The notes beneath the pieces were generated by a model. The model was not told the DNA's origin. It made no database searches and worked only from the letters and a program-made list of their open reading frames with translations. The translations under genes and the position numbers were made by a program. From an uncultured Planktomarina sp. (GTDB taxonomy: Bacteria; Pseudomonadota; Alphaproteobacteria; Rhodobacterales; Rhodobacteraceae), in NCBI GenBank assembly GCA_905182535.1, contig CAJJBZ010000012.1, positions 109,366 through 173,365 of the forward strand: DNA of 64,000 nucleotides, in the 5' to 3' direction. Below, one piece after another: positions 1 through 9,277 of this stretch. The stretch's first letter is position 1; each line of letters begins with the position of its first letter.

Positions 1-580
1 CGGTTCTATTGATCTTAACGAGGCGCTGTTTGGCCTTGAGCCACGCGTTGACATTCTGCACCGTGTTGTGCGCTGGCAGCGTAACAACGCTCAGGCTGGC
101 ACTCATAAGGTCAAAACACGATCGGAAGTGAGCTACTCCACTAAGAAAATCTATCGTCAGAAGGGTACTGGCGGCGCTCGTCACGGTGCTCGTTCCGCCC
201 CGATTTTCCGTGGTGGTGGTGTTTATAAGGGCCCGACTCCTCGCAGTCATGGGCACGACCTACCCAAGAAAGTGCGCGTACTAGGCCTAAAGCATGCTTT
301 GTCAGCGAAAGCCAAAGCCGGTGAACTGGTCGTGATTGATGCGGCTGTTTCAGACGGTAAAACAGGTGCGCTCGCCAAAATGATAGCAAACTTAGGTTGG
401 AAACGAGCTTTGATCATTGATGGCGCTGCTGTGAATGAAAACTTTGCACAGGCTGCACGTAACATTGAGGGCTTGGATATTTTGCCAACAATGGGTGCAA
501 ATGTGTTTGATATCCTGAAACGTGACACCTTGGTGATCACTAAAGCAGGTTTGGAAGCTTTGGAGGCCCGTTTGAAATGA
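1..580 (+). CDS. rplD: 50S ribosomal protein L4, 5' end outside window
   Basis: L4 binds 23S rRNA early in large-subunit assembly and lines the peptide exit tunnel; in some bacteria it also represses its own operon. The open frame runs from base 2 without a start codon, reading [16 protein letters not shown] and continuing into the L4 signature [12 protein letters not shown] and APIFRGGG, so about a dozen N-terminal residues lie outside the window (192 codons here against about 205 in the family). The GTG at 68 is internal and should not be taken as the start. The stop overlaps the rplW start as ATGA at 577-580. The identity is certain. Confidence 0.97.
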   Translation, partial: GSIDLNEALFGLEPRVDILHRVVRWQRNNAQAGTHKVKTRSEVSYSTKKIYRQKGTGGARHGARSAPIFRGGGVYKGPTPRSHGHDLPKKVRVLGLKHALSAKAKAGELVVIDAAVSDGKTGALAKMIANLGWKRALIIDGAAVNENFAQAARNIEGLDILPTMGANVFDILKRDTLVITKAGLEALEARLK

Positions 581-873
581 GCGCGAAACCAGAACATTAC
601 GATGTGATCCGCAAGCCGATCATCACTGAAAAAACAACTATGGCATCTGAGAATGGTGCTGTTGTATTTGAAGTGGCGATTGACAGTAATAAACCTACCA
701 TCAAGGAAGCGATAGAAAGCTTGTTTGATGTGAAAGTTAAGGCGGTTAACACTACCATCACCAAGGGTAAGGCTAAGCGCTTCCGCGGCATGTTGGGTAG
801 ACGTAAAGACGTTAAGAAAGCCTACGTGACCCTTGAAGAAGGTAACACAATCGACGTCTCCACCGGCCTGTAA
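577..873 (+). CDS. rplW: 50S ribosomal protein L23
   Basis: L23 sits at the exit of the peptide tunnel and docks trigger factor and SRP. The 98-residue product opens with the family pattern [13 protein letters not shown] and carries the basic loop [21 protein letters not shown]. It has normal length. Its start overlaps the rplD stop by four bases, so the two genes are translationally coupled. A terminator-like hairpin follows directly, which is unusual inside the S10 operon and separates it from rplB. Confidence 0.97.
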   Translation: MSAKPEHYDVIRKPIITEKTTMASENGAVVFEVAIDSNKPTIKEAIESLFDVKVKAVNTTITKGKAKRFRGMLGRRKDVKKAYVTLEEGNTIDVSTGL

Positions 874-896
874 CGGTGTAAACTTGAGCTAGAGAA

Positions 897-925
897 GTCC
901 TGCCGGAAGCGGTGGGGCTTTTTTT
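897..925 (+). terminator. Terminator-like hairpin after rplW
   Basis: A stem at 897-918 (CCTGCC against GGTGGG with two G-T pairs, loop GGAAGC, plus an outer G-C) is followed by seven T at 919-925. This looks like an intrinsic terminator or attenuator between rplW and rplB. The wobble pairs make it moderate in strength, so some read-through is expected. Confidence 0.6.
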
Positions 926-1193
926 AGGATTGTCACCTACTGCAGTACGCCGACTGCATTTTGGGATCAAGGGTTCCGCGCTAGAAGGAGACTTAAAGGT
1001 CTATTTAGTATGTGGATCCCGTACCTACCTCTTGCCTCTATTGCACCCCCCTGCTATCAGCCAACAACGCTATTCACTCCAGATTCGTCTGGGGTGTTGA
1101 CGTTTTGGGAAACCCAATCAGAACGGGGACCTTCGGGGCCCTAAACACCAGCAGTCTTTTGGGACTGCATGAAGCAAACGGAAGACAGAAAGC
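926..1193 (+). promoter_or_regulatory. Long leader before rplB with two hairpins
   Basis: There are 320 bases between rplW and rplB where S10 operons usually have few. No coding frame here resembles a protein. Two hairpins can be drawn near the end: GGGACC-TTCG-GGGCCC around 1128-1143 (one A-G mismatch, TTCG loop) and GCAGTC-TTTTG-GGACTGC around 1152-1170. Together with the terminator upstream, this suggests that rplB and the following genes have their own promoter or attenuator. No promoter boxes could be assigned with confidence. Confidence 0.4.
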
Positions 1194-2036
1194 ATGGCAT
1201 TAAAGTCGTATAAACCGACGACGCCAGGCCAGCGTGGGCTGGTACTGATCGACCGTTCGGAGCTTTGGAAAGGTCGTCCTGTCAAGACTCTCACAGAGGG
1301 TTTGACAAAATCGGGCGGCCGGAACAACACCGGACGGATCACATCACGTCGTCGCGGCGGTGGGGCAAAACGCCTTTACCGTATCGTGGACTTCAAACGG
1401 AATAAGTTTGATGTTTCAGCAACAGTGGAACGGATCGAATATGACCCGAACCGGACAGCATTTATCGCTCTCATTAAATATGAAGACGGTGAGCAAGCTT
1501 ACATACTAGCACCACAGCGTTTGGCTATTGGTGACAAGGTTGTTGCGGCTGCAAAAGCCGATATTAAACCTGGCAACGCAATGCCTTTTTCAGGCATGCC
1601 CATTGGTACAATAATCCACAATATTGAGCTGAAAGCCGGTAAGGGTGGGCAGATTGCCCGTGCTGCAGGGACCTATGCTCAGTTTGTTGGGCGGGATGGT
1701 GGCTATGCGCAGATTCGCCTGTCATCCGGTGAGTTGCGTTTGGTGCGCCAGGAATGCATGGCTACCATCGGTGCTGTGTCGAACCCGGACAATTCAAACC
1801 AGAACTTCGGTAAAGCCGGTCGCATGCGTCACAAGGGCGTTCGTCCATCTGTACGTGGTGTGGTCATGAACCCGGTCGATCACCCGCACGGTGGTGGTGA
1901 AGGTCGGACGTCTGGTGGTCGTCACCCGGTTTCCCCTTGGGGGAAGCCAACCAAGGGCGCCCGTACTCGCAATAAAAACAAAGCGTCGCAAAAGCTGATT
2001 ATTCGCTCGCGTCACGCCAAGAAAAAGGGGCGCTAA
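1194..2036 (+). CDS. rplB: 50S ribosomal protein L2
   Basis: L2 is needed for subunit joining and for the structure of the peptidyl transferase centre. The 280-residue product has both L2 domains and the C-terminal signature [14 protein letters not shown], which includes the conserved histidine near the peptidyl transferase centre. The basic tail SRHAKKKGR is intact. The ATG at 1194 follows a weak GGAAGA ribosome-binding site. It lies behind a long leader with a possible attenuator and is followed after three bases by rpsS. Confidence 0.97.
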   Translation: MALKSYKPTTPGQRGLVLIDRSELWKGRPVKTLTEGLTKSGGRNNTGRITSRRRGGGAKRLYRIVDFKRNKFDVSATVERIEYDPNRTAFIALIKYEDGEQAYILAPQRLAIGDKVVAAAKADIKPGNAMPFSGMPIGTIIHNIELKAGKGGQIARAAGTYAQFVGRDGGYAQIRLSSGELRLVRQECMATIGAVSNPDNSNQNFGKAGRMRHKGVRPSVRGVVMNPVDHPHGGGEGRTSGGRHPVSPWGKPTKGARTRNKNKASQKLIIRSRHAKKKGR

Positions 2037-2039
2037 TAG

Positions 2040-2318
2040 ATGTCTCGTTCCGTATGGAAAGGTCCTTTTGTTGATGCTTACGTGCTTAAGAAAGCCGAAG
2101 CAGCCAGCGAAAGCGATCGTAATAATGTTATCAAGATTTGGTCGCGTCGTTCAACAATCTTGCCCCAATTTGTGGGTTTGACCTTTGGTGTTTATAACGG
2201 CCGGAAGCATATTCCTGTCAATGTAACTGAAGAAATGATTGGCCAAAAGTTTGGTGAATTTTCGCCGACCCGCACATATCACGGGCACACGGCCGATAAA
2301 AAAGCGAAGCGGAAATAA
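2040..2318 (+). CDS. rpsS: 30S ribosomal protein S19
   Basis: S19 forms a complex with S13 in the head of the small subunit, near the A site. The 92-residue product starts [12 protein letters not shown], as in nearly all bacteria, and carries the core pattern [20 protein letters not shown] with the HIPV strand. It has normal length and is tightly spaced between rplB (3 bases) and rplV (3 bases), in one transcript. Confidence 0.97.
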   Translation: MSRSVWKGPFVDAYVLKKAEAASESDRNNVIKIWSRRSTILPQFVGLTFGVYNGRKHIPVNVTEEMIGQKFGEFSPTRTYHGHTADKKAKRK

Positions 2319-2321
2319 GCT

Positions 2322-2702
2322 ATGAGCAAGGATAAAAATCCCCGCCGCGTGGCTGATAATGAAGCAATGGCGAAAACGCGCATGCTTCGGACGTCCCCGC
2401 AAAAGCTAAACTTGGTTGCCCAAATGATACGTGGCAAAAAGGTTAACAAAGCTTTGACCGATCTTACCTTCTCTAAGAAGCGTATTGCTGACGATGTAAA
2501 AAAATGTCTTCAGTCTGCAATTGCTAATGCTGAAAACAATCATAATCTTGATGTTGATGAGCTGTTAGTGGCCGAAGCATATGTCGGTAAGAACTTGACC
2601 ATGAAGCGTGGTAGGCCTCGCGCCCGTGGCCGGTTTGGAAAAATCGTTAAACCATTTTCCGAATTGACTATTTTGGTTCGCCAGGTTGAGGAGCAAGCGT
2701 AA
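2322..2702 (+). CDS. rplV: 50S ribosomal protein L22
   Basis: L22 lines the exit tunnel with a long beta hairpin, the site of macrolide-type resistance changes. The 126-residue product shows [20 protein letters not shown] and the hairpin tip region [15 protein letters not shown]. The tip is unaltered as far as can be seen. The first residues ([17 protein letters not shown]) are the short extension found in Rhodobacteraceae. It shares its last base with the start codon of rpsC. Confidence 0.96.
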   Translation: MSKDKNPRRVADNEAMAKTRMLRTSPQKLNLVAQMIRGKKVNKALTDLTFSKKRIADDVKKCLQSAIANAENNHNLDVDELLVAEAYVGKNLTMKRGRPRARGRFGKIVKPFSELTILVRQVEEQA

Positions 2703-3421
2703 TGGGAAATAAAGTCAACGCAATTGGTATGCGTCTTCAGATTAACCGTACCTGGGACAGTCGTTGGTATGCAGATACTAAAGACTATGGAAACCTTTTA
2801 CTCGAGGACCTGAAAATTCGGGAATTCGTAGCTAAAGAGTGCAAACAAGCCGGCATTAGCCGTGTGATCATTGAACGTCCGCACAAAAAATGTCGGGTCA
2901 CAATCCATACAGCACGTCCAGGAGTTATCATTGGTAAAAAAGGTGCAGATATCGAAGGCCTGCGTCTAAAAGTTGCCTCTATGACTGATAGCGAGCTGCA
3001 CCTCAATATTGTTGAAGTGCGCAAGCCTGAGCTTGACGCTGCATTGGTTGCCGAAAGTATTGCACAGCAATTGGAGCGCCGAGTTTCCTTCCGTCGTGCT
3101 ATGAAGCGTGCAGTTCAGAGTGCAATGCGGATGGGTGCCTTGGGTATTCGTGTGAATGTTGCAGGTCGCTTGGGCGGTGCTGAGATCGCGCGTACGGAAT
3201 GGTACCGTGAGGGACGAGTTCCGTTGCACACCCTTCGTGCTGATATTGATTATTCTCCAGCAGAAGGTTTAACCGCTTATGGTATCATTGGTATCAAGGT
3301 TTGGATTTTCAAAGGTGAAATCATGGAACATGATCCAGCAGCGCGTGATCGTAAATCGCAAGAATTGCAAGATGGCCCAGCACCTCGTGGTGCAGGTGGC
3401 AATCGCCGCAACGACCGCTAA
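2702..3421 (+). CDS. rpsC: 30S ribosomal protein S3
   Basis: S3 guards the mRNA entry channel and has helicase activity together with S4 and S5. The 239-residue product has the KH-type RNA-binding motif at about residues 73-90 ([17 protein letters not shown]) followed by the C-terminal S3 domain ([30 protein letters not shown] starts this region). The acidic and glycine-rich tail is typical of alphaproteobacteria. It overlaps rplV by one base and precedes rplP by 11 bases. Confidence 0.97.
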   Translation: MGNKVNAIGMRLQINRTWDSRWYADTKDYGNLLLEDLKIREFVAKECKQAGISRVIIERPHKKCRVTIHTARPGVIIGKKGADIEGLRLKVASMTDSELHLNIVEVRKPELDAALVAESIAQQLERRVSFRRAMKRAVQSAMRMGALGIRVNVAGRLGGAEIARTEWYREGRVPLHTLRADIDYSPAEGLTAYGIIGIKVWIFKGEIMEHDPAARDRKSQELQDGPAPRGAGGNRRNDR

Positions 3422-3432
3422 GGAGAAGAAAA

Positions 3433-3846
3433 ATGCTTCAACCAAAGCGTACTAAATTCCGCAAGATGCACAAAGGCCGTATCCATGGCGAAGCTAAGGG
3501 TGGCAGCACTCTTAATTTTGGCTCATTCGGCCTCAAAGCCACTCAACCTGAGCGCATTACCGCGCGCCAGATTGAGGCTGCTCGTCGTGCCATGACGCGT
3601 CACATGAAACGTCAAGGCCGTGTATGGATCCGGATTTTCCCAGACGTGCCCGTAACATCTAAGCCAACTGAAGTTCGGATGGGTAAAGGTAAAGGTTCAG
3701 TTGATTTTTGGTCTGCCAAGGTCAAACCTGGTCGGGTTATGTTCGAAATTGATGGTGTCTCGGACGTTGTTGCCCGTGAGGCTTTGCGCCTTGCTGCAAT
3801 GAAACTTCCTATCAAAACTCGCGTTGTTGTCCGCGAAGATTGGTAA
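3433..3846 (+). CDS. rplP: 50S ribosomal protein L16
   Basis: L16 helps place tRNA in the A and P sites of the large subunit. The 137-residue product is full length, from [16 protein letters not shown] to the usual C-terminus. Arg82 in the motif VRMGKGKG corresponds to E. coli Arg81, the residue hydroxylated by the oxygenase YcfD/RoxA in E. coli. The start follows a good AAGGAGAAG site. A strong bidirectional terminator ends the transcript here, and the next gene is an oxygenase on the other strand. Confidence 0.97.
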   Translation: MLQPKRTKFRKMHKGRIHGEAKGGSTLNFGSFGLKATQPERITARQIEAARRAMTRHMKRQGRVWIRIFPDVPVTSKPTEVRMGKGKGSVDFWSAKVKPGRVMFEIDGVSDVVAREALRLAAMKLPIKTRVVVREDW

Positions 3847-3881
3847 ACAGCTTGACTCGGGCCGCCTGCCTTATCAAATCC

Positions 3882-3920
3882 AGCCCCTGCCGAGCGATCG
3901 GCGGGGGCTATTTAGTTTTA
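3882..3920. terminator. Bidirectional terminator between rplP and the oxygenase gene
   Basis: Stem AGCCCCTGCCG (3882-3892) pairs with CGGCGGGGGCT (3899-3909) with one T-G pair and a six-base loop, followed by ATTTAGTTTTA. It serves rplP on the plus strand and probably the convergent oxygenase gene, whose last codons it adjoins. Confidence 0.8.
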
Positions 3921-4538
3921 TGACCAACTATAATTAAAGCTTACGGAGATACGATCTTCATCAGCCATATTCATTGGTACCTCATGGCGCAGCCAGCTTT
4001 CCCAAAGCAAAACATCTCCAACCTGTGGTTTGGCATAGATAAAGGCTTGTAGCTCTTCGCGTGCCGTTTTGGTGCGGGTGGGTGCTGCCATCATCATTGC
4101 CAGTCGCGGGTCTTCAAACTTAATGGCGCTTGTGCCCTTAGGCATTGCGACATAGGTGGTCCCACTTATTACTGAGTGAGGGTGTATATGAGCCGTATGA
4201 ACTCCACCAAAGGGTAGGATGTTGATCCATAAGCTGTCGAGGGCGAGCCTTTTATCTCCTAGGTCAAATTCAAGATCCTGCGCAAAAGCTTCAACGTGTT
4301 GGTTGAGCGCTTGGATGACTTCCGTAAAAATTGGGAAGCGCCAATCAAGATCTGTGAGTGAGGCGTAGCTGGTATAGCCGGGGAAATCGTTTTCCTCGCA
4401 CCAAGCTTGGCCAGCTTCATCGTCCTCAGCAATAGCAAGGCAGGAGTTTTCTAACTCTGAGGAGTCAACAGCCTGACCCAATTTGGTCAAGCTTGTTTGG
4501 TAAAGGCGGGTTGCGAAAAGCGATTTAATATCAGACAT
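3918..4538 (-). CDS. Putative 2-oxoglutarate/Fe(II) oxygenase, TIGR02466 family
   Basis: The 206-residue protein matches the TIGR02466/2OG-FeII_Oxy_5 family. Visible markers are the N-terminal LFATRLYQTSL, the iron-site region GGVHTAHIHPHSVISG (His114, His117, His119), FEDPR at 142-146, SWLRHEVP with the likely third ligand His185, and the 2-oxoglutarate-binding Arg196 in DRISVSFN. The fold is that of the double-stranded beta-helix oxygenases; the substrate is unknown. It lies on the opposite strand inside the ribosomal operon, between rplP and rpmC. This position and the known hydroxylation of L16 by an unrelated-subfamily oxygenase invite the guess of a ribosomal substrate, but that is inference only. 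Confidence 0.8.
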   Translation of the reverse strand: MSDIKSLFATRLYQTSLTKLGQAVDSSELENSCLAIAEDDEAGQAWCEENDFPGYTSYASLTDLDWRFPIFTEVIQALNQHVEAFAQDLEFDLGDKRLALDSLWINILPFGGVHTAHIHPHSVISGTTYVAMPKGTSAIKFEDPRLAMMMAAPTRTKTAREELQAFIYAKPQVGDVLLWESWLRHEVPMNMADEDRISVSFNYSWS

Positions 4539-4771
4539 GTTTGTATTCTATCTGACTGATTGGCTTAGTACGAGAGAGAATTGAGGTGGTTTCTCTCGCT
4601 GTGGTGTGCCTATTGAGCCCTCTCGGCAATTGGTGGAGTGAGAGCCCCTAGAAAATAGAGTTATTGGGGTTGCTAAGTGCTGCATTCCCCACTAAAGCAG
4701 TTCATCATGATCTCCACTGGAATCAGGGTAACCCTTCGAGCGCCAGCTGGTGATGTTGAAAGGAAAAGGCT
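4539..4771. promoter_or_regulatory. Divergent intergenic region before rpmC and the oxygenase gene
   Basis: These 233 bases separate two divergently read genes, so they must hold a promoter for the rpmC half of the operon as well as one for the oxygenase. The only element that can be read with confidence is the ribosome-binding site GAAAGGAAAAGG just before the rpmC ATG. No repeat or RNA gene is apparent. Confidence 0.45.
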
Positions 4772-4978
4772 ATGAATGCCAACGAACTTCGGGATAAAAC
4801 CCCGGACCAGCTCCGTGATGAGCTGGTAGCATTAAAAAAAGAGGCTTTTAATCTGCGTTTTCAGCAGGCGACTGGCCAAATGGAAAACACAAGCCGTATG
4901 CGTCAAGTACGTCGTGGCGTAGCACGTGTTAACACAATTTTAAATCAAAAAGCGGCCGCCGCCGCAGGCGAGGAGTAA
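4772..4978 (+). CDS. rpmC: 50S ribosomal protein L29
   Basis: L29 lies at the tunnel exit beside L23. The 68-residue coiled-coil product has the family core [19 protein letters not shown] and [11 protein letters not shown], then a short alanine-rich tail. It is the first gene after the divergent oxygenase, so it opens a second transcription unit of the ribosomal operon. rpsQ follows after five bases. Confidence 0.96.
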   Translation: MNANELRDKTPDQLRDELVALKKEAFNLRFQQATGQMENTSRMRQVRRGVARVNTILNQKAAAAAGEE

Positions 4979-4983
4979 GCCTT

Positions 4984-5214
4984 ATGCCCAAACGTATCCT
5001 GTCCGGCGTCGTTACATCGAACCAAAATGAACAGACCGTGACTGTATCAGTAGAGCGCCGCTTCAAGCACGCTTTGCTTCAGAAAACTATTCGTAAGTCC
5101 AAGAAGTATCGGGCCCACGATGAAAAGAATGCTTTCAATGTAGGTGATCTCGTTCGTATCCAAGAATGCGCACCTAAATCGAAAACTAAACGCTGGGAAG
5201 TTATTGCAGAATAA
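4984..5214 (+). CDS. rpsQ: 30S ribosomal protein S17
   Basis: S17 binds 16S rRNA early in small-subunit assembly. The 76-residue product has the OB-fold pattern [21 protein letters not shown] and the conserved [19 protein letters not shown] ending in TKRWEV. Length is normal for alphaproteobacteria. It is followed by a 67-base gap before rplN. Confidence 0.96.
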   Translation: MPKRILSGVVTSNQNEQTVTVSVERRFKHALLQKTIRKSKKYRAHDEKNAFNVGDLVRIQECAPKSKTKRWEVIAE

Positions 5215-5281
5215 CCTCGCAGATTAATCGAAACCCTGGGGGATATTGCGGCATCGCACCCCATAGGTCGGGAGTAACCAC

Positions 5282-5650
5282 ATGATCCAGATGCAAACAA
5301 ATCTGGATGTAGCTGATAATAGCGGCGCACGCCGTGTTCAGTGCATCAAGGTTTTGGGTGGTTCCAAGCGTAAGTACGCATCCGTAGGTGACGTTATCGT
5401 TGTCTCGGTTAAGGAAGCCATCCCACGTGGCCGTGTTAAGAAGGGTGACGTCCGTAAGGCCGTTGTCGTTCGCACAGCCAAAGAAGTTCGCCGTGAAGAC
5501 GGTACGGCGATCCGTTTTGATCGTAATGCAGCAGTTATTCTCAACAATGCTAATGAGCCAGTAGGTACACGTATCTTTGGCCCAGTAGTTCGGGAGTTGC
5601 GCGCCAAGAATTTCATGAAAATCATCTCTCTTGCACCTGAGGTGCTTTGA
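5282..5650 (+). CDS. rplN: 50S ribosomal protein L14
   Basis: L14 forms part of the intersubunit bridge with 16S rRNA. The 122-residue product shows the signature [19 protein letters not shown] at the start and [21 protein letters not shown] further on, ending with the usual IISLAPEVL. It has exact family length. The start follows GGGAGTAACC. Its stop TGA is separated by one base from the ATG of rplX. Confidence 0.97.
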   Translation: MIQMQTNLDVADNSGARRVQCIKVLGGSKRKYASVGDVIVVSVKEAIPRGRVKKGDVRKAVVVRTAKEVRREDGTAIRFDRNAAVILNNANEPVGTRIFGPVVRELRAKNFMKIISLAPEVL

Positions 5651-5651
5651 T

Positions 5652-5957
5652 ATGGCTGCTAAATTAAAAAAGGGCGACAAAGTCGTCGTTTTGACTGGTA
5701 AAGATAAAGGTAAGCAGGGCGAAATTTCCTCTGTAAATCCATCTGCTGGTAAAGCTATAGTGGACGGCCTGAACATGGCCATTCGACATACTAAGCAATC
5801 GCAGTCCGATCAGGGCGGCCGCATTCCACTAGCGATGCCAATCCAGTTGTCAAACTTGGCTCTGATTGACAGCAAGGGTAAGGCAACCCGCATTGGCTTC
5901 CGTGAAGAAGACGGCAAAAAAGTGCGTTTTGCGAAATCAACTGGGGAGACTGTATAA
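5652..5957 (+). CDS. rplX: 50S ribosomal protein L24
   Basis: L24 is an assembly initiator of the large subunit. The start chosen is ATG 5652 ([20 protein letters not shown]), one base after the rplN stop and preceded by GAGGTG. An in-frame ATG further upstream at 5631 lies inside rplN and would add seven unrelated residues. The 101-residue product carries the KOW motif at the N-terminus. Its TAA overlaps the rplE ATG by one base. Confidence 0.96.
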   Translation: MAAKLKKGDKVVVLTGKDKGKQGEISSVNPSAGKAIVDGLNMAIRHTKQSQSDQGGRIPLAMPIQLSNLALIDSKGKATRIGFREEDGKKVRFAKSTGETV

Positions 5958-6517
5958 TGTTGGACACAGCAAGCTACACTCCGCGTTTAAAAACACTTTA
6001 TGCGACTGAAATTAAGGCCGCAATGAAGGAAGAGTTTGGTTACAAGAGCGACATGATGATACCACGTTTAGATAAAGTTGTTCTAAATATGGGTGTCGGT
6101 GATGCCGTCAAGGACACCAAAAAAGTAAAGCACGCCCAAGAAGCCCTGACATTGATTGCAGGTCAAAAGGCCGTGGTTACTAAAGCCAAGAATTCCATTG
6201 CGGGTTTCCGAGTGCGTGAAGACATGCCTTTGGGTACCAAGGTTACTTTACGTGGTGATCGCATGTATGAATTCATGGACCGTCTGATCACAATTGCATT
6301 GCCACGTGTACGTGACTTTCGCGGCGTGAAAAGTTCTTCGTTCGATGGTCGTGGCAACTATGCCATGGGCCTTAAAGAGCACATCGTGTTTCCAGAAATC
6401 GATTTCGATACTGTCATCGACATGCTGGGCATGGACATCATTATCTGTACTGACGCTAAGTCGGATGCAGAAGCCAAAGCGCTGTTGAAGCATTTCAACA
6501 TGCCCTTCAACAGCTAA
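5957..6517 (+). CDS. rplE: 50S ribosomal protein L5
   Basis: L5 holds 5S rRNA in the central protuberance and contacts P-site tRNA. The 186-residue product has the signatures [35 protein letters not shown] and [21 protein letters not shown]. Length is normal. The start shares the last A of the rplX stop, so translation is coupled. Confidence 0.97.
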   Translation: MLDTASYTPRLKTLYATEIKAAMKEEFGYKSDMMIPRLDKVVLNMGVGDAVKDTKKVKHAQEALTLIAGQKAVVTKAKNSIAGFRVREDMPLGTKVTLRGDRMYEFMDRLITIALPRVRDFRGVKSSSFDGRGNYAMGLKEHIVFPEIDFDTVIDMLGMDIIICTDAKSDAEAKALLKHFNMPFNS

Positions 6518-6528
6518 GGATCTGCGAT

Positions 6529-6834
6529 ATGGCTAAAAAATCAATGATCGCCCGCGAAGTGAAGCGCCAGAAGTTGGTGGACAAGTATGCCACCAAACGT
6601 GCTGAGCTTAAAGGCATCGCGCGCGACGAATCCCGCCCCATGGAAGAGCGTTTCAAGGCACAGCTTAAGCTAGCAAAATTGCCACGTAATTCATCTGCAA
6701 CACGACTTCATAACCGCTGTCAGCTCACCGGACGTCCTCACGCTTACTATCGTAAGCTAAAGGTTAGCCGGATCGCGCTGCGGGAACTTGGCTCATCTGG
6801 CCAGATCCCCGGTATGGTTAAGTCAAGCTGGTAA
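6529..6834 (+). CDS. rpsN: 30S ribosomal protein S14
   Basis: S14 is a late-binding protein of the small-subunit head. The 101-residue product is the long, zinc-free form: the CXXC pairs of the short form are absent. The conserved motif [20 protein letters not shown] is present, and the C-terminus is [11 protein letters not shown] as usual. It lies 11 bases after rplE. Confidence 0.96.
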   Translation: MAKKSMIAREVKRQKLVDKYATKRAELKGIARDESRPMEERFKAQLKLAKLPRNSSATRLHNRCQLTGRPHAYYRKLKVSRIALRELGSSGQIPGMVKSSW

Positions 6835-6846
6835 GGAGTTTAAAAA

Positions 6847-7239
6847 ATGAACGATCCTATCGGTGATATGCTGACACGTATTCGCAACGCTTCGTTGCGC
6901 GGCAAATCTACAGTGGAAACGCCTGCTTCTAAGGGGCGTGCATGGGTATTGGATGTCCTAGCTGACGAAGGCTACATCCGCGGCTATGAAAAAACTACTG
7001 GTAAAGATGGCCATCCAGCTATCGAAATCAGCCTCAAATATTATGATGGTACGCCTGTAATTCGCGAAGTGAAGCGCGTTTCTAAGCCTGGTCGCCGTGT
7101 TTATTTGGGTGTAAAAGACATCCCTGTGGTCCGTCAGGGCTTGGGTGTGTCGATTGTCTCCACCTCTCGGGGTGTGATGTCGGATTCTAGCGCACGAGCC
7201 AACAATGTTGGTGGCGAAGTGCTCTGCACGGTCTTCTAG
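6847..7239 (+). CDS. rpsH: 30S ribosomal protein S8
   Basis: S8 is a primary 16S rRNA binder and in E. coli represses the spc operon. The 130-residue product begins [15 protein letters not shown] and has the C-terminal signature [16 protein letters not shown] with GGEVLCTVF. The start is preceded by AAGGAG, and rplF begins nine bases after the stop. Confidence 0.97.
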   Translation: MNDPIGDMLTRIRNASLRGKSTVETPASKGRAWVLDVLADEGYIRGYEKTTGKDGHPAIEISLKYYDGTPVIREVKRVSKPGRRVYLGVKDIPVVRQGLGVSIVSTSRGVMSDSSARANNVGGEVLCTVF

Positions 7240-7248
7240 GAGTAAGGT

Positions 7249-7782
7249 ATGTCTCGTATTGGTAAAAAACCGGTCGAGCTGCCCTCAGGTGTTTCTGCAT
7301 CTGTGTCCGGCCAGACCATTGAAGTTAAAGGTCCAAAAGCGACTCGTAGCTTCACCGCCACTGATGATGTGACAATCACAGTACAAGAAAATAACGTATC
7401 GGTTGAGCCCCGCGGCAAATCCAAGCGTGCGCGTCAGCAATGGGGTATGTCCCGTAGTATGATCGCTAATTTGGTGACTGGCGTTTCTGCCGGTTTCAAA
7501 AAAGAGCTTGAGATTAATGGTGTTGGTTACCGGGCGCAGGTTCAGGGTAGTGTCCTGAAATTGTCTCTGGGTTATAGCCATGACGTAAATTTCGATATTC
7601 CGACAGGTGTGACAGTTACGGCCGCCAAGCCAACTGAAATCACAGTTGAAGGAACGGATGAACAACTCGTTGGCCAAGTCGCGGCAAATATTCGCGAATG
7701 GCGGAAACCAGAGCCTTATAAGGGCAAAGGTATCAAATACAAAGATGAGTATATCTTCCGTAAAGAAGGTAAGAAGAAGTAG
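7249..7782 (+). CDS. rplF: 50S ribosomal protein L6
   Basis: L6 lies near the sarcin-ricin loop at the factor-binding site. The 177-residue product has the two repeated L6 domains, with [15 protein letters not shown] marking the junction and the C-terminal signature [22 protein letters not shown]. Length is normal. Confidence 0.97.
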   Translation: MSRIGKKPVELPSGVSASVSGQTIEVKGPKATRSFTATDDVTITVQENNVSVEPRGKSKRARQQWGMSRSMIANLVTGVSAGFKKELEINGVGYRAQVQGSVLKLSLGYSHDVNFDIPTGVTVTAAKPTEITVEGTDEQLVGQVAANIREWRKPEPYKGKGIKYKDEYIFRKEGKKK

Positions 7783-7793
7783 GGACCCAGGAA

Positions 7794-8153
7794 ATGGCTA
7801 ATAGCAAAAGAACTCTGTTTCTGAAGCGCCGCCTGCGCGTTCGGAACAAATTGCGGAAAATCAACACTGGGAAGCCCCGGTTGTCGGTTCACCGCTCCTC
7901 GAAAAATATTTCGGTTCAGGTGATTGACGATATACAAGGTGTAACCTTGGCATCGGCGTCTACTCTTGAAAAGGGCCTTGGTTTTTTCGGTAAAAACAAT
8001 GTGGACGCCTCTGCAAAAGTTGGCTCTGTTATTGCAGAGCGTGCAAAAAAAGCAGGTGTTGAAGAAGTACTCTTTGACCGTGGCGGTCGTCTCTTTCACG
8101 GGAAAGTCAAGGCTTTGGCCGAAGCTGCTCGTGAAGGCGGGTTGAAATTCTAA
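7794..8153 (+). CDS. rplR: 50S ribosomal protein L18
   Basis: L18 binds 5S rRNA together with L5. The 119-residue product shows [32 protein letters not shown] and the C-terminal [24 protein letters not shown]. The 105 bases to rpsE form a gap that is longer than usual but shows no coding frame. Confidence 0.97.
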   Translation: MANSKRTLFLKRRLRVRNKLRKINTGKPRLSVHRSSKNISVQVIDDIQGVTLASASTLEKGLGFFGKNNVDASAKVGSVIAERAKKAGVEEVLFDRGGRLFHGKVKALAEAAREGGLKF

Positions 8154-8258
8154 AATTAGTGTAGGCGAGCGGTATGCCCGCCTCGATGATGCCGGGGCCA
8201 CAAGCCGACGGACATCGCAGACATAGGGTGCTTGGCGCCCGCAGTTCAGGAGGCCAAA

Positions 8259-8831
8259 ATGGCTGAGAGAAATAACCAACGGGGCAATCGTCGCGAACGC
8301 GAAGAAACTCCAGAATTTTCTGATCGCTTGGTTGCGATCAACCGCGTATCCAAAACTGTAAAAGGTGGTAAGCGCTTTGGCTTTGCTGCTCTGGTTGTGG
8401 TCGGCGACCAAAAAGGTCGTGTCGGTTTTGGCAAAGGTAAAGCGAAAGAGGTGCCTGAGGCGATCCGTAAAGCTACGGAACAAGCCAAGCGCCAGATGAT
8501 CCGCGTGCCATTGCGCGAAGGTCGGACGCTGCACCACGATATGGAAGGCCGACATGGTGCTGGTAAAGTCGTGATGCGTTCTGCGCCACAAGGTACCGGT
8601 ATTATTGCCGGTGGTCCAATGCGTGCTGTTTTTGAAATGTTGGGTCTGCAAGACGTTGTAGCGAAATCAATTGGGTCTCAAAATCCATACAATATGATCC
8701 GCGCTACATTGAATGGCCTACAAAAAGAAAGTAGCCCACGGATGGTTGCTCAACGCCGTGGCAAGAAGGTTGCAGACATCCTGAATAGGGGTGATGCACC
8801 GGTTGTCGCTGCTGAACCTGCAGAAGCTTAA
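8259..8831 (+). CDS. rpsE: 30S ribosomal protein S5
   Basis: S5 shapes the decoding region and the mRNA entry site. I place the start at ATG 8259 ([15 protein letters not shown]) because CAGGAGG lies just upstream at 8247-8253; an in-frame start at 8232 would add nine residues and lacks such a site. The 190-residue product has the double-stranded RNA-binding-like N-domain ([23 protein letters not shown]) and the second domain with GAPMRA-type core reading [16 protein letters not shown]. Confidence 0.96.
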   Translation: MAERNNQRGNRREREETPEFSDRLVAINRVSKTVKGGKRFGFAALVVVGDQKGRVGFGKGKAKEVPEAIRKATEQAKRQMIRVPLREGRTLHHDMEGRHGAGKVVMRSAPQGTGIIAGGPMRAVFEMLGLQDVVAKSIGSQNPYNMIRATLNGLQKESSPRMVAQRRGKKVADILNRGDAPVVAAEPAEA

Positions 8832-8842
8832 GGAGCGGACTC

Positions 8843-9031
8843 ATGGCTAAAACCATCGTTGTAAAACAAATCGGTTCACCGATCCGCCGTCCCGCCAAAC
8901 AGCGTCAGACGCTGATCGGCCTCGGCCTGAACAAAATGCATCGTACACGGGAATTGGAAGATACTCCTTCTGTACGTGGCATGGTCAATAAGATTTCGCA
9001 CATGGTTCAGATTATCGAAGAAAAGGGTTAA
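8843..9031 (+). CDS. rpmD: 50S ribosomal protein L30
   Basis: L30 is a small peripheral protein of the large subunit. The 62-residue product has the family pattern [36 protein letters not shown] in consecutive parts and is full length. The start follows AAGGAG. A strong terminator lies 37 bases after the stop, so a transcript can end here. Confidence 0.96.
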   Translation: MAKTIVVKQIGSPIRRPAKQRQTLIGLGLNKMHRTRELEDTPSVRGMVNKISHMVQIIEEKG

Positions 9032-9067
9032 TTGCTCTAGGGGCATTGCCTGCTGTGCTAACAGTAT

Positions 9068-9103
9068 AAGAACCCATCTGGAAACAAGATGGGTTCTTTA
9101 TTT
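9068..9103 (+). terminator. Strong intrinsic terminator between rpmD and rplO
   Basis: A perfect 12-pair stem AAGAACCCATCT (9068-9079) and AGATGGGTTCTT (9087-9098) with a seven-base loop is followed by TATTT. It implies that rplO-secY-adk are transcribed at least partly from their own promoter in the 9104-9277 gap. Confidence 0.8.
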
Positions 9104-9277
9104 CGATATGACCTCTGAGATGTGCGACTGAGGGCGTATGGAGCAACCTTTACCCTTGATCCCAATCAAGGCCCCCACTATACGCCATTAATGGCCAGTT
9201 TTCTGCGCCTAGAATCAATTAAGCCGTGGTTGGCCCGCTTTCGCTTCAGGGGCCATATCCGGCAAAGGAGAAGCGAC

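Noticed and set aside
5201-5782. 193-codon frame antisense to rplN and rplX
   Set aside because: Opposite two conserved ribosomal genes, with no recognisable domain.
7716-8651. Long reading frame of 311 codons on the minus strand opposite rplF, rplR and rpsE
   Set aside because: It lies fully antisense to three certain ribosomal genes, has no family pattern and no start context. It is a by-product of codon bias.
9122-9277. Upstream extension of rplO
   Set aside because: The extra residues do not occur in L15, and a good ribosome-binding site stands before ATG 9278.
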